Part shown: one piece after another, positions 1-10,477 of the stretch
How positions within the stretch are numbered: the first letter of the stretch is position 1
How the letters are laid out: each line of letters begins with the position of its first letter
Notes under the pieces: generated by a model
The model's input: only the letters and a program-made list of their open reading frames with translations
Databases searched by the model: none
Told to the model about the DNA's origin: nothing
Position numbers and translations under genes: made by a program
NCBI GenBank assembly: GCA_035578175.1
Contig: JAQMRL010000006.1
Location: 23,471,506 to 23,535,505 of the forward strand
Direction of reading: 5' to 3'
From: Catonia carolina
Taxonomy: Eukaryota; Arthropoda; Insecta; Hemiptera; Achilidae
Length of the DNA: 64,000 nt

Positions 1-87
1 GATTTGAACCAGGAACCTTCGTCTCCGAAAATCAGCTGCTAAACAGCTGATTTTGGTGACGACTTTACCTCTAGACCATGGGAAAAT
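1..87 (-). repeat. SINE-A, tRNA-like head, cut by window edge
   Basis: Reverse complement of the tRNA-related head seen complete at 4078-4402 and 43401-43730: the B-box-like GGTTCAAATC lies at the extreme left and the A-box-like TGGTCTAGAGG near 80. Between them is an AAAATCAGCTG stem closed by its complement. The body of this copy would lie left of the window. Confidence 0.75.
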
Positions 88-886
88 TGGGATTAAAACT
101 AGAAAAAAAATTTATAAACAGTTTAATAATGATTTAAATACTTTTAAACAGAATTATTTTATCAAAATTATTGACATGAATTCACTTGGAAATTTTTATG
201 CAGATAAACATGAAAAATTCAGTCATAATGTAAGAAGTCCAATATAGATTCTGACCATATCTCTATTCTTCTCTTATTTCCCCCATTCCTGTTAAATATT
301 TCCCCCATTTTTATCCCCTTTTCGGTATCAGTTAGTAATATTGGCATATTGATGACGGTGTACAAGATCTCCCTACAAGTCTTTCCTCCTTGCTTAAAAT
401 GATGTTCCCGATATCTCACCACTTTCTCTCTCACAATATTTTCCTCCCTATCTTTATATCTCAGCACCCTATTCACCTAAAATTCACCCTGTTATCATCA
501 TCCCTCCTTAGATCCAATTTCATCATATAACTTCCTGATTATTTAAGCATCTTCCTTTACACAAAGACCTATTTTTCTTATATCAACGTTTTATTTTATT
601 TTTTTGTAAAGCTATCTTGTTTCTTATAACTATGTGAGTTATTATTGTATAAATTTCTTCCTCCAACACTATTTGATATGCTAGTTGTCCTAAAAACAAA
701 TTAAGTATTTCTATGTCATAAAAGAAACTTAAAACTTAAGATAAAAATTTAAAAAAATAAAAAAGTAAAAATAAAAATAAATTTAAAAAATTGTAAAAAA
801 ATTAAAAACAATAAAAACTAAAAAAAACTTATTTATCATTAGCATCTGTACGAGGATTGTAATAATTTTATTCTCATAACATTAAA
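88..886. other. AT-rich stretch, no gene assigned
   Basis: A minus-strand open frame of 85 codons lies at 219-476. Its composition is plausible for protein, but I do not recognise it and see no splice or start context. The part at 700-880 is A-rich low-complexity sequence. Nothing else could be supported. Confidence 0.4.
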
Positions 887-942
887 AATCTGGTGTGAAA
901 CACTCACACGACTTTCTCTCGCAAATGTAAATAATGAACAAT

Positions 943-1775
943 ATTGTTGTTGTTCAGGTCATCTCAGCCGAAAGGCTTCTTTGAACCTCTAGAGGCTTTA
1001 CTAAGTAAAATGAGGAGTGAGGTGGTTTACCTTTGCCTTTTGCACTGAGAGGAAAAGTATGCTTATCAACATGCCCGGCCCTCCGAAAGGCCTCTAATTT
1101 CCACCCTGCAAATGACACCTTCACTTCATTCACTACAGGGTCTGGCTGTATAATGGAATTCATTACTCTCAAAGAAGATAGCTCTGACTATATTTTTTTT
1201 CAAAACTGATGAGCTCTGCTTTGAAAAACAGAGCTGATGAGCTAGCTATGAAAAAGAGCTCTGATGAGCTCTTTTTCATAGCTAGCCAATAACTTACCAG
1301 CAACGTTGTCAATACTTGCTCTTGTAGCTGTGTTATATATTTCATCAGCCATTTTTTTGGTCTTTAAATAACATTATAACCTATGAACATACAACCAGCT
1401 GATTATATTATAAAGTGTCAATTATAGAGCGTTAACACGCTCTATAATTGACGTGTTCAGTACGAGATGGAAGACACGAGTGAACTACTGCTGCTCTTAT
1501 ACGCATGCACGCGTAATGTTTGTCAAGCTGATACATTCGTACAATCTGACAACGCTGGCAAACCTTCTGATTGGTCTAAACACATGGAACAGTAGAGCTC
1601 ATCAACCGTGAAAAGCATTGTGTCTTTTACACCTGTACCGCTTCTGTTCCTAAATGCTTCAGTCATATAATTGGCTGACAATGAGATAAAAAACTGAAAT
1701 ATTTTTTGTAGCCCTGGAACTAGCAGATCGAGTGTTAAAAATTAACACTCCACCTGCCTATTATGGCCAATAGTA
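943..1775 (+). repeat. FB1 fold-back repeat, forward arm, interrupted by MITE
   Basis: Contains the FB1 landmarks in order: TCAGCCGAAAGGCT, CCTCTAGAGG, TTTTACTAAGTAAAA, ATGCTTATCAACATGC, CCCTGCAAATGACACC, CTGGCTGTATAATG. After an interruption at about 1193-1619 come GTGTCTTTTACACC and the terminal AACTAGCAGATCGAGTG. FB1 is non-coding; the short minus-strand frame at 954-1172 is simply the arm read backwards and recurs in other copies. Confidence 0.8.
1193..1619 (+). mobile_element. MITE, short form of the 15010-17988 element
   Basis: Non-autonomous element of about 430 bp with related ends: TTTTCAAAACTGATGAGCTC at the left and GAGCTCATCAACCGTGAAAA at the right, which are inverted repeats of each other with a few mismatches. 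The interior matches the left ~250 bp and right ~90 bp of the larger element at 15010-17988, but lacks both insertions carried there. Two perfect hairpins lie inside, at 1241-1286 (21-bp arms) and 1417-1452 (16-bp arms). It sits in FB1 between GACTA and GTGTC; I could not define a clean target duplication. Confidence 0.75.
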
Positions 1776-2337
1776 AACAACATAAAATGAAAAACAAGAT
1801 AATTTTAATAATTTGTTAATGTCGTTAAATAAAAATCAAATTCTGTTCAACTTCAAAAAACTGAAAATCACTAATTGACACTAAACTAGGCTATGTGGAA
1901 AAAATGCTAGAAATAAAAGTTGTAGGTTTTTTAATTTTCTATAACTTTTATTATATTTAGAATACTTTTGTGGTACAATGCATACTAAGGCTGAAATTTT
2001 TAAAAACCCCATTTTTAATGAGAAAAATACTTAATTACTAATTAACACTGAAATATTGGTCTAAGAATCTAAGAAACAATAACAAATTATCTATGGGATA
2101 AATGAACTCAAATTTGGGTTATTAACTAATCAAATTATCAGAAAGAAATTAATATTACCTAACGCATTTTAAAAATATTAACAAGGGGTTACAAATACCC
2201 GAATCACCAAAATTTTTGAATGAAATAATTTAAGATTCATTGATCTGAACTATTAATCCTCCAGACATAACAAAGTAGAGAGATAAATATAAAATGAAAA
2301 TAGGAAAAGAAAAACGGTAAATACATTGTATACTGAC

Positions 2338-2472
2338 CTCATAAAAGTAGAATGAATTGATAAATTGTTCGCTATTTTCTACGGTTCGATTTCCATTCAA
2401 CTGCGAGAAATTTTCAGAATTCATCCAGTCCATTTCTTTGCTTATTTTCAGATAATTTGTTTCCGTCTGCAT
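2338..2472 (-). CDS. Probable first coding exon of a CCAP-receptor/NPSR-type neuropeptide GPCR
   Basis: Seen: a minus-strand ATG at 2472 opens a 45-codon frame ending in residues NSFYFYE. GAG is followed at once by a good 5' splice site, GTCAGTA, at 2337. The 45 residues hold two N-glycosylation sequons (NFS at 21-23, NRT at 28-30) and no hydrophobic signal, as in the short extracellular tails of rhodopsin-like receptors. Known: in insect crustacean-cardioactive-peptide receptors and the related NPSR group the stretch just before TM1 reads close to FYFYETEQ. A phase-0 junction after FYFYE would let the next exon begin with TEQ. Inferred: the receptor continues leftwards beyond the window, and the rest of this window is its 5' flank or an intron. 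No TM1 exon is visible at 1-2335. The open frame runs on into the intron to 2230, which is not meaningful. Alternative: a chance open frame. Confidence 0.5.
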
Positions 2473-3420
2473 TTCAGTTTGTTTTCTCTTTAATTTTTCT
2501 GCCTCTATTCTTTATTAAATTGATTAAATAGTTTAGATTACACATCTTATTTTTGTGTTTCTAATCTTCATCGATTTTTCCATTTTAATTGATATTTTTA
2601 CAACAATCTTGCAGTAGTATTTGTAATAATATTGGTGTGCGAGATCATATATTCTTTATGATTTTTGTCCATTTACAAAGTAATATATGTATTATTTTTT
2701 ATAGTTAGAAAATGTAACAGAGATTTTCTGTTTTTCATAGATTCAGGCTTACATCTCCTAAAAACAATAAAAAGAATAAATTATAATTTAAATAATTATC
2801 TAGTATTTATAAACAAATTTTTTGTAACATTTTTATTGAAAATTTAGAATATGTTATTACAAAATATTTTAGCAATTACCAAATTTGATAATTAATGGTT
2901 CCAAAACATGATTTACTTATTGGCAATTGCAGACATCAATCACTACAGGCTTAATCAGCCATCCTCAAGAAGATCCCTAACTCATAGAAGTTTTAAACAT
3001 CTATGTTGAATATTAAAAAGTTAGACTAATAAAATTTTTATAAGTACTTCAATATCTTAAAATATGTAATTTTTTTGTTAACTGCTTTAAGGAAACTACA
3101 ATAAGATAGTACAGGACATGTCAAGAAGAGTAGCTACAGGACATGTCTTATAAAATTTAGTTTTTTTTAATAAAGATAGGTTTAATAAAGAATAACAAAG
3201 ATAAGTCAAGATAGTACAGGACATGTCTTATAAAATGTAATTTTTTTTTAATAAAAGTATAAAAATTAGTAAGTAAGTATTAATAATCCTTTCAGTACCA
3301 ATGTCCGAAAAAGAGGACGTCGACATATTTTATGGACAACATCCAATTTAACGGATGTCCGGATAACCCACCGTTTACGAAAAATAACTTTTAAACAAAA
3401 ATTAATGGAATAATGTATTT
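2473..3420. other. AT-rich stretch with a short local duplication
   Basis: No gene seen. If the exon at 2338-2472 is real, the bases just right of 2472 would be its 5' UTR. At 3104-3238 the phrase GATAGTACAGGACATGTC recurs (about 3105 and 3212), with a shorter ACAGGACATGTCTTATAAAA repeat between, so this is a small local duplication in A/T-rich DNA. Confidence 0.4.
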
Positions 3421-3425
3421 TGAGA

Positions 3426-3600
3426 CCACCTCCTTGGCGTAGTGATTAGCATGCTAGCCTACAAAGCGAAAGATCCTGGGTTCGATTCCCGACTAGGGTT
3501 TGGAAATTTTAACACGTTAAAACCATCGTTTAGGTAACAAAACCCACAGTAGTTGCTAATGACCAAGCTGTCAATGTGACTTTAAATAAACGAAAGAAAA
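3426..3600 (+). repeat. SINE-B copy (tRNA-derived)
   Basis: tRNA-like head with CTTGGCGTAGTGATTAGCAT (A box) and GGGTTCGATTCCCG (B box). The tail reads AGTTGCTAATGACCAAGCTG and ends in TTTAAATAAACGAAAG. The same head and tail types recur at 9097-9290. The head does not close into a full acceptor stem, so it is a SINE rather than a tRNA gene. Confidence 0.75.
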
Positions 3601-4066
3601 CTATTTTGAATATTTTTAGTGTTAGAACGATTTCTTTTTTTTAACACAATAAAAATTAATTTTTAATCAGGAAATTTTGGTTGGCAATGGTAGGCTTACG
3701 CCTGCACGTTTTGAAATAGGGCTGGTATTTTTTGTACACCCTTATACAAATTAAATGGCACTTTAGGATTAAACTTTTAAATATTGTTTCGGCACTGAAA
3801 GGGTTAAGGATATACTTTATTTATTATTATTTATGGACTTGTTCATAATCGCGTTTAAATTAACTTATGTATGCAATGCAATTTACACAATTTAACTAAT
3901 TTTATATTGCTTTAAAAAAAATGGTTAGATGGCGCACTTGTAATTCCCATGTTTATAGTTCAGGACAAAATTATGAACTCCTTGTCAATTGTAAAAGTCT
4001 ATTCATGGCTTCGACTTGAATTTCGTTTATCAGTCTCGACCAATTTTATTTTAAGATATTTCTTCA
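3601..4066. other. No feature identified
   Basis: AT-rich sequence between two SINEs. I see no open frame of note, no repeat shared with the rest of the window and no terminal repeats. Confidence 0.4.
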
Positions 4067-4413
4067 AGGTAAAGAAATAACCCACCGGGTTGGTCTAGAG
4101 GTAAAGTCGTCGCCTCGAGTCAGCAGTTTAACAGCTGATTTTCGGAGACGAAGGTTCTTGGTTCAAATCCTAGTAAAGGTAGTTACTTTTGTACTGATTT
4201 GAATACTAAACAGTGGTTACTGGTGTACTTTGATGGTTGGGGTTCAATTAACCATACTCTCTCAGGAATGGTCGGCCTGGGTCTGTACAAGACTACACCT
4301 CATTTACATGTTATATATATCATCCTCATTCCATTGGGTCATGGGGTTGCTTATTGTTCTGAATTGAACAGATTGCAAAGTACACACATTAGGGATAAAA
4401 AAAGGTAAAGAAA
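4067..4413 (+). repeat. SINE-A, complete, with target duplication
   Basis: Element body 4078-4402. The head contains TGGTCTAGAGG (A box) and GGTTCAAATCC (B box). The body runs through GGTTGGGGTTCAATTAACCA and GTCTGTACAAGACTACACC and ends TTAGGGATAAAAAA. The 11-bp AGGTAAAGAAA lies immediately left (4067-4077) and right (4403-4413), a convincing target-site duplication for retroposition. The 69-codon frame inside has no meaning. Confidence 0.85.
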
Positions 4414-4491
4414 AATGTTTTAAAATACCAGATGTCAAATTTTACTCTTAGTTATATTAAAATTTGTTTCCAAAATGACAACCTTGAAGGG

Positions 4492-7004
4492 CTTTAATGT
4501 TGTTGTTTAGGTCATCAGCCGAAAGGCTGGTTTGAACCTCTAAAGGTTTTACTAAGTAAAACGAGTGAGGTGGTTTAAGATTCCCTTTCACACTGAGTAA
4601 AAAAGTATGCTTATCAGCATGTCATTTCCTCTAAAAACATCTTCTTTCCATTCTGTAAATGACAGACACCTTCACTTTTTTCACCCACATGGTCTGGCTG
4701 TATAATGAAATTTAGCACTCTCAGAGAAGATAACTTGGACTAGTGTCTTTTACACCTTTTCTGTTCTTAAACGCTTCAGTAATATAATAGGCTAACCATG
4801 TGATAAGAAAAAGAATTATGTTTTGTAGCCCTGAAACTAGCAGATCTAATGCAAATAATTTAACACTCCACCTGCGTGTAATGGTCAACTTTTAATGTTA
4901 AAAATGGCATTCGACTAAAAGTGAAGAAAATGAACACTGTTTGTTTTAATTTTACTCTCTTCAATGCAATTTATCAGAAATTTATGTTGTAATTTTTCAA
5001 AAACTGCATCAACATTTTGTTTAAGAAGTCCAAATGTCAAGGTATTAATAACCTATGGTTTTGAAGTAATTTTTTGCTTTTTAATACATTAATGCAGTTT
5101 GGAACTAGCAGATCTAATGCAAATAATTACTTGTTTCCAGTAAATAAACTTTTTCCTTATGACCTATTATCTCAGAAACTACTAGAAGAATCAAGCCAAA
5201 ATTTTGGAAGGACATTTACATCGATTTCCCAAATTACCGTAGTAAAAATATTAAAAAAAATTTACGAACTAACTTGGTTATAAAATGTATTATTTTAAAA
5301 GTAAAGTTGAGACAGTTTTGCAAAATTTTTCAAATTTTATTATCTCAAACATTGCATTATGAAAATGAACGATTTTACTGCTGTAGTTATAAATTGTATT
5401 TATTGAGATCCATGAAAAATTTGAGTTTGCTAACTGCAATGGTTTTTGAGGGAATGGGTCATATAAGTAAATTTCTTGCCCATGACAGGCAGTTGGAGGG
5501 TTAAAATATTTTTGCACTCGATCTGCTAGTTCCAGGGCTACAAAAAACATTCTGCTTCTTATCTGAAGTTCAGCCAATTATATGACTGAAGTATTTAAGA
5601 ACAGAAGAGGTAAAAGTGTAAAATACACTAGTCGCAGTTATCTCCTCTGAAGTAATGAATTTCATCATTATACAGCCAGATTCTGTGGTGAATAAAGTGA
5701 AGGTGTCATTTGTAGGGTGGAAAGTAGAACAGAAGAGGTAGAGGTGAAAAAAAGCTAGTCAGAGTTATCTCCTCTGAGAGTAATGAATTTCATCATTATA
5801 CAGCCAGATTCTGTAGTGAATGAAGTGAGGGTGTCATTTGTAGGGTGGAAAGTAGAACAGAAGAGGTAGAGGTGAAAAAAGCTAGTCAGAGTTATCTCCT
5901 CTGAGAGTAATGAATTTCATCATTATACAGCCGGATTCTGTAGTGAATGAAGTGAGGGTGTCATTTGTAGGGTGGAAAGTAGAACAGAAGAGGTAGAGGT
6001 GAAAAAAAGCTAGTCAGAGTTATCTCCTCTGAGAGTAATGAATTTCATCGTAGATTCTGTGGTGAATGAAGTGAAGGTGTCATTTGTAGGGTGGAAAGTA
6101 GAACAGAAGAGGTAGAGGTGAAAAAAAGCTAGTCAGAGTTATCTCCTCTGAGAGTAATGAATTTCATCGTAGATTCTGTGGTGAATGAAGTGAAGGTGTC
6201 ATTTGTAGGGTGGAAAGTAGAACAGTAGAGGTAGAGGTGTAAAGGACACTAGTCACAGTTATCTCCTCTGAGAGTAATGAATTTCATCATTGTACACCCA
6301 GACCCTGTGGTGAATGACGTGAAGGTGTCATTTGCAGAGTGGGTGGGTCGTTTGCAGGGCCTGGCATGCTGATAAGCATACTTTTCCACTCAATGAGGAA
6401 GGTATGGTGAACCACATTGGGGTAATTCTAGCATGGTTAATATGAATAGGGTTTTTAAAATTCGAAAGAAAGCTATTAGGTGAATGGTGGGAGCTAACCA
6501 GTTAAACCTCATGGAGGCCACTATTTAAGGAGCTTAAATTGCTTACAGTTCCCTCTCTTTACATTTTTGGGGTGATTATGTATGTTAGGCAAAATAATTT
6601 TATGCAAAGTTTCAATGTTCACAATCATAACACGAGAAACATAAATGATTATTATGTGGCTAATCACTCCACAAAATTGTTTGAACAAAAACTTCTTATG
6701 CAGGGAGAAAATTCATGAATAAATTACCCCAATTTTTAAGATCTTGTGATAATTTGGATTCCTTTAAAAATATCTGAAAAATTACTTGATCGTTGAAACT
6801 TTTTATATCGTACAAGAATTTCTTTCTTGATAGTAATGATGCATTGTGTGATTCTTATATGTATTTCAGGTGTTATAATTGACATGTCCTATACTCCTCC
6901 TTGAGTCTCCTGGACGCAAAAAAACATCACTTCTCGTTTTACTTAGTGAAGCCTCTAGAGGTTCAAACCAGCCTTTCGGTTGATAACCTAAACAACAAGT
7001 AAAT
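4492..7004. repeat. FB1 fold-back repeat, two opposed arms with expanded right arm
   Basis: The forward arm (about 4492-4890) starts GTTGTTTAGGTCATCAGCCG. The reverse arm starts near 5490 and ends at 7004 with GGTTGATAACCTAAACAAC. The loop 4890-5490 is unrelated sequence with a small FB1 scrap at 5100-5130. The right arm has grown by a tandem array (5599-6240, listed separately). It is also interrupted by about 510 bp of foreign, unidentified sequence (about 6418-6930) lying between its GGTGAACCACAT and CTCGTTTTACTTAG landmarks. Confidence 0.75.
5599..6240. repeat. Tandem array, about five monomers of 119-128 bp, derived from FB1
   Basis: The phrase GAACAGAAGAGGTA (last copy GAACAGTAGAGGTA) starts at 5599, 5727, 5855, 5982, 6101 and 6220, giving periods of 128, 128, 127, 119 and 119. 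The two short monomers share the same 9-base loss (CATCATTATACAGCCAG becomes CATCGTAG), so a shortened unit was itself duplicated. Each unit is one segment of the FB1 arm, spanning its TATACAGCCAG to GGTGTCATTTG landmarks. Confidence 0.9.
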
Positions 7005-7797
7005 TTTATTTTAACATGGTTGTGTCTGAATAAGTATCGGTAACGGGTTACCTTTTAAATATATTATGTTTTACAATCGTTGTCACTAACTCATGTTCAA
7101 CAAATTAATAGTCCATTCCACCTACTGACAGTCTTTCCAAAAGCAGTGCTGTATCAAATGTATGATGATTTATCAAATAATCATGATTTATGCCTCAGAA
7201 ATTCTTTTTGATCATCCCGTCGGCGGTTAGATAGTTCAACAAGCTTTCATCACTTGTGGTAAATTGCATAACCAGTTTAAGGCGGTATTCAAATTATCAA
7301 ATACATATATACGTAATGTTATTATTAGTCGGTGATGCTCAGTTTAGTTTATTCAACACGCTTCGTTTAAACTTATTATAATGTTAAATATGTATAGGTT
7401 ATACACCCACCGTTCTTTGATATAACATGAATGTCATTATTAATATGCGTTTGACGAATTTCCGCTTCATCCTTTGTTTATTAAAATTATGAAAGTATAA
7501 ACGTAAGCCTTCAATATATGCCGTAAATATTTAAGTTCCTTTTACAGTTTTTAAAAATTATTTTCTTTTAAATTTTATGATTCGTATAACTTTTGTTGAC
7601 ATCCGGAGAATTTAGATAGAATACATACGAGTATATGCGCAAGCGCACTAACATAAACAACAAAAAAGGACAATGCACTGAAAGTAAAAATCCTAGTATT
7701 AGTTGTAACAGCCGTTTAAATAATGTAGGCTATTTCTATTGAAAATCCTTTGATTAAATCAACCAGGAGTAAGGTACACTAAGTTTAAATATACGTA
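7005..7797. other. No feature identified
   Basis: AT-rich. No substantial open frame, no SINE boxes and no match I could find to other parts of the window. Confidence 0.4.
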
Positions 7798-8100
7798 TAT
7801 GCAGAAAAAGTTAGGCGTCTGAAACGTTACCATGTTTTGGACTTGTCTAAAAGAGTTTAAATGTACAATAATTTTCCAAAACAAAAAGAGTTTAAATGTA
7901 CAAAAATTATAGTGAAAAGTATTCCACATTTTAGTAATATGTAAATATCTTTGTACTACATAGTAATTTTCTTTGTTAATACATGAGTAATAGATATAAT
8001 GAGAGGTACTCAGGGTAATGAGGCCTCAACTTGTGATTTGTAAATTCAAAAGATTTGTTTATAGTTTATTTTTTAAAAACTGATTACAAATAATGTTAAT
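7798..8100 (+). repeat. Repeat D1, copy 1
   Basis: Starts TGCAGAAAAAGTTAGGCGTC and runs through GAGAGGTACTCAGGGTAATG and CTTGTGATTTGTAAATTCAA. The same ~280-bp sequence recurs in the same orientation at 18812-19085 with scattered substitutions. It has no coding frame, and no TIRs were found, so its class is unknown. Confidence 0.7.
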
Positions 8101-8394
8101 TTAAAAAATATATATATACGTCATTGAAGAGTTTTAAAAAAAACCCTAGAAATGTTTCTAAAAGTGATGGTAAAAATTCTTAGTTTTAATTAAACTTTGA
8201 TTGTTTACTGAAATATTCAGCTACTATCAAAAAATTGGATAAAGTTATATCTAAAAATTCTGGAATGATTCTATCCTCGTAACAGAAATCGATTCCTTTT
8301 CAAAATACAGCCCAAACAAATATTTGACGACAAAAGTTCCAAAATAATTACTATTAAAACTTAGAAAATCAATAGTGTTGTGTAATAATTTTCG

Positions 8395-9578
8395 TATTAC
8401 TTTTTACTTTCTCTTGCCAATATGAATATATAGGAAGGAAAATATTGTTTTCATGTCGATTTTTCGAAATCGAGTTTTCACCGGATCGATACGTTTTCAG
8501 ACCTCCTGAACCCAAAAAACATGTTTTTAGCGATTGGTCTGTGTGTCTGTATGTGTATGAACAAAATATCTCAAGAACGAAACATCGTAGGAACTTGAAA
8601 CTTGAAACTTAAGTTAGATACCACTAGAGGAGACCCGACACGAAAATTTTCATCAAAATCGGTCAACGGGAAAGTAGTAGTTTATTCGTGTAATTTTTCA
8701 CTTTTTTGCAATTTTCCCAAAAACGGCTCAAACCATTTTTTTTAAAAATCGTCTCAGTTAAGTACTACATTTTTTATGCTCTATAAGATAGGGTAGGTGC
8801 CATGTCTGCTAAAATTCTTGGTAAGAGCTGTTTTCTCGTATAATATTGTTTTGTTAAGATTGCGGCTTTTTCATGCATTTTAGCGCAAAATGTGTAAAAT
8901 AAAAAAATTTTTTTTTGTATAACGCTTAGTTTAAACATTTTTTTTGAAGAATTTTTTTTTCTTTAACGCTTAGTTAAGCGGTAATTAGCGATTGTCTGTT
9001 TTTTTCTCGCGAAAACTTGTAAAAAATAAATTTTTTAAGATTTCAGGCTTAGTATGCATTTTACGACAAAAGTGTAAATAATCAAATATATAGGGGCCGG
9101 CCGCATTGGCGTAGTTGGTAACGTGCTCGCCTTTCATCATGCGGTCGTGGGTTCGAATCCCACTCAGGCATGGCATATTTTCATGCGTTACAAAATATCA
9201 TTTCATTCTCCATTGTATATAGTTACACCCCAACGTCGTCGCTAATGACCATTGCAGTTGATGCGACGTTAAATAAATAAAATAGTTTTTAAAAAACTTA
9301 TAGGAAATTTAAAGAACTACAACTTTTATTTCTGCATTTTCCTCTACAGAGCCTAGTTTAGCGTGAAAGAGTGATATTCCGTATTTTTAAGCCAAACCCG
9401 AGGTTGCTTTAAATTTTGCATCATTCACTCATGATTAAAATTAGGTTATGTTTTTTGAGGTTAGTTTTTTGTTTATTTCTAATGTTTTATTACTAATGTT
9501 AGATTATATGGGTCATTATTTTCATTGGCAAGAGAAAGTCGTGTGAATGTTTCACACCAGATTTTTTTTTGTTCCAAA
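8395..9578 (-). repeat. TG1 repeat copy b, carrying a SINE-B insertion
   Basis: The left end TTTTACTTTCTCTTGCCAAT and right end GAAAGTCGTGTGAATGTTTC...CACCAG show the element in reverse orientation. Internal landmarks are GACCTCCTGAACCC, a GT-rich tract in the position where other copies have long (AC)n, TCGTAGGAACTTGAAACTTG and AAATTAGGTTATGTTTTTTG. A SINE-B lies inside at 9097-9290. Confidence 0.8.
9097..9290 (+). repeat. SINE-B copy inside TG1
   Basis: The head GGCGTAGTTGGTAACGTGCT (A box) and GGGTTCGAATCCCACTC (B box) is followed by TGGCATATTTTCATGCG and the tail GTCGCTAATGACCATTGCAG, ending TTAAATAAATAAA. It interrupts TG1 copy b, whose motifs resume just after. Confidence 0.8.
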
Positions 9579-9586
9579 TTCCGACT

Positions 9587-9775
9587 GTGTTTTCTTAACT
9601 TCCGGTCAAAACCGGAATTTCAAACCCAATTCTGATCCACTACTTTTTTGTGTAGATTAGAATCCGAAAACCGTTTGTTGCTATCTCTTGTAGATTCTGA
9701 CATCTGGGTGTGACGGACGGACGGAAAAAGGAAAATGATTGATGACAATTTTAAAAATTGACACCAATCAAAAGG
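9587..9775 (+). repeat. Repeat Y fragment
   Basis: Carries CGACTGTG, ACTTCCGGTCAAAACCGGAA, CGAAAACCGTTTGTTGCTAT and GACGGACGGACGG. The family recurs at 22310-22640, 22925-23060, 23480-23835, 37610-37745, 47740-48075 and 49600-49740 in both orientations. Non-coding; class unknown. Confidence 0.65.
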
Positions 9776-10475
9776 AAAAAAGGAAATACAATTAATAAAA
9801 AAGAATTTATTGCTCTATTATATGGTAAATTTAAATATGTATTAGTTTTTTCTTGTTGATGCGCGGAAGTTATGAACGTGGGAAGTCAGGTGGTTTACGA
9901 GGAATAGATCAATGAGTTGGTAATCTTCCAACACGATTCTCATGTGATGGATACATTCCAGACAGCTTCCATCATGTCTTACTTAGTATAAGAAGAACAA
10001 GAAAGACAATAAAACCTATTAGCTTTAATATTAATAATACATTGTATCCTATAGTATTTTATAACTGAATTAATATCCTTGTTATGTCTTAAATTATTGA
10101 CAAGTTATCCGTATAATTTTGTTTTGTCTTTTATTATAAATACAGAAAGATCTCAATATTTAAAACAATTTCCTATAACGATTTAAGTATAAATAAAATA
10201 TATTATTTATTTATTTTGTTTAAAATTGATTAAATTAAAAATGTTTTCTTCATTATTATTGGCTACTATAAGTCAAGAATGAGTGATACAAAGAGACACT
10301 TTGTCGGCCCTAAATTGTACTTTGGAACGTCAGTTTCAGACAGATAACTACGAAAATAGTGGGGTATTCGCGTGTACAACAAAAGGTTTTATCAAAGTAT
10401 TATAATGTCTGATATTGTCTTGTCTCGAGAATATTTTCTTCTTTCTTCCAAGAGAGGCTGTGCTCTCTTTGTAAA
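9776..10475. other. No feature identified
   Basis: AT-rich. No coding frame or repeat that I can support; a few homopurine/homopyrimidine runs only. Confidence 0.35.
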
Positions 10476-10477
10476 TA

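Larger units (their letters stand above)
887..2100 (+). repeat. TG1 repeat copy a, interrupted at 943-1775
   Basis: Begins with the TG1 terminus CTGGTGTGAAACACTCACAC and runs to 942, where an FB1 fold-back repeat intervenes. TG1 sequence resumes near 1780 (GAAAATCACTAATTGAC, then AAAAGTTGTAGGTTTTTTAA, then GCATACTAAGGC) and fades by about 2100. The same motifs in the same order occur in the uninterrupted copy at 19928-20866, which supports the reading that FB1 inserted into an existing TG1. Confidence 0.75.

Noticed and set aside
219..476. 85-codon minus-strand frame as a gene or LINE part
   Set aside because: Plausible composition, but I could not match it to any reverse-transcriptase block or host domain.
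887..942. TG1 as a Helitron
   Set aside because: The hairpin-bearing end tempted me, but I see no CTRR end with 3' hairpin and no A-T insertion site; both ends share an inverted core.
954..1172. Minus-strand frame MNSIIQPDPVVNEVKVSF, also at 35483 and, in sense, 53231
   Set aside because: The same frame appears wherever an FB1 arm occurs; copies at 4492 and 44498 break it. It is repeat sequence, not a gene family.
5599..6240. CRISPR-like array
   Set aside because: Direct repeats are adjacent 119-128 bp units without unique spacers, in eukaryotic repeat DNA.
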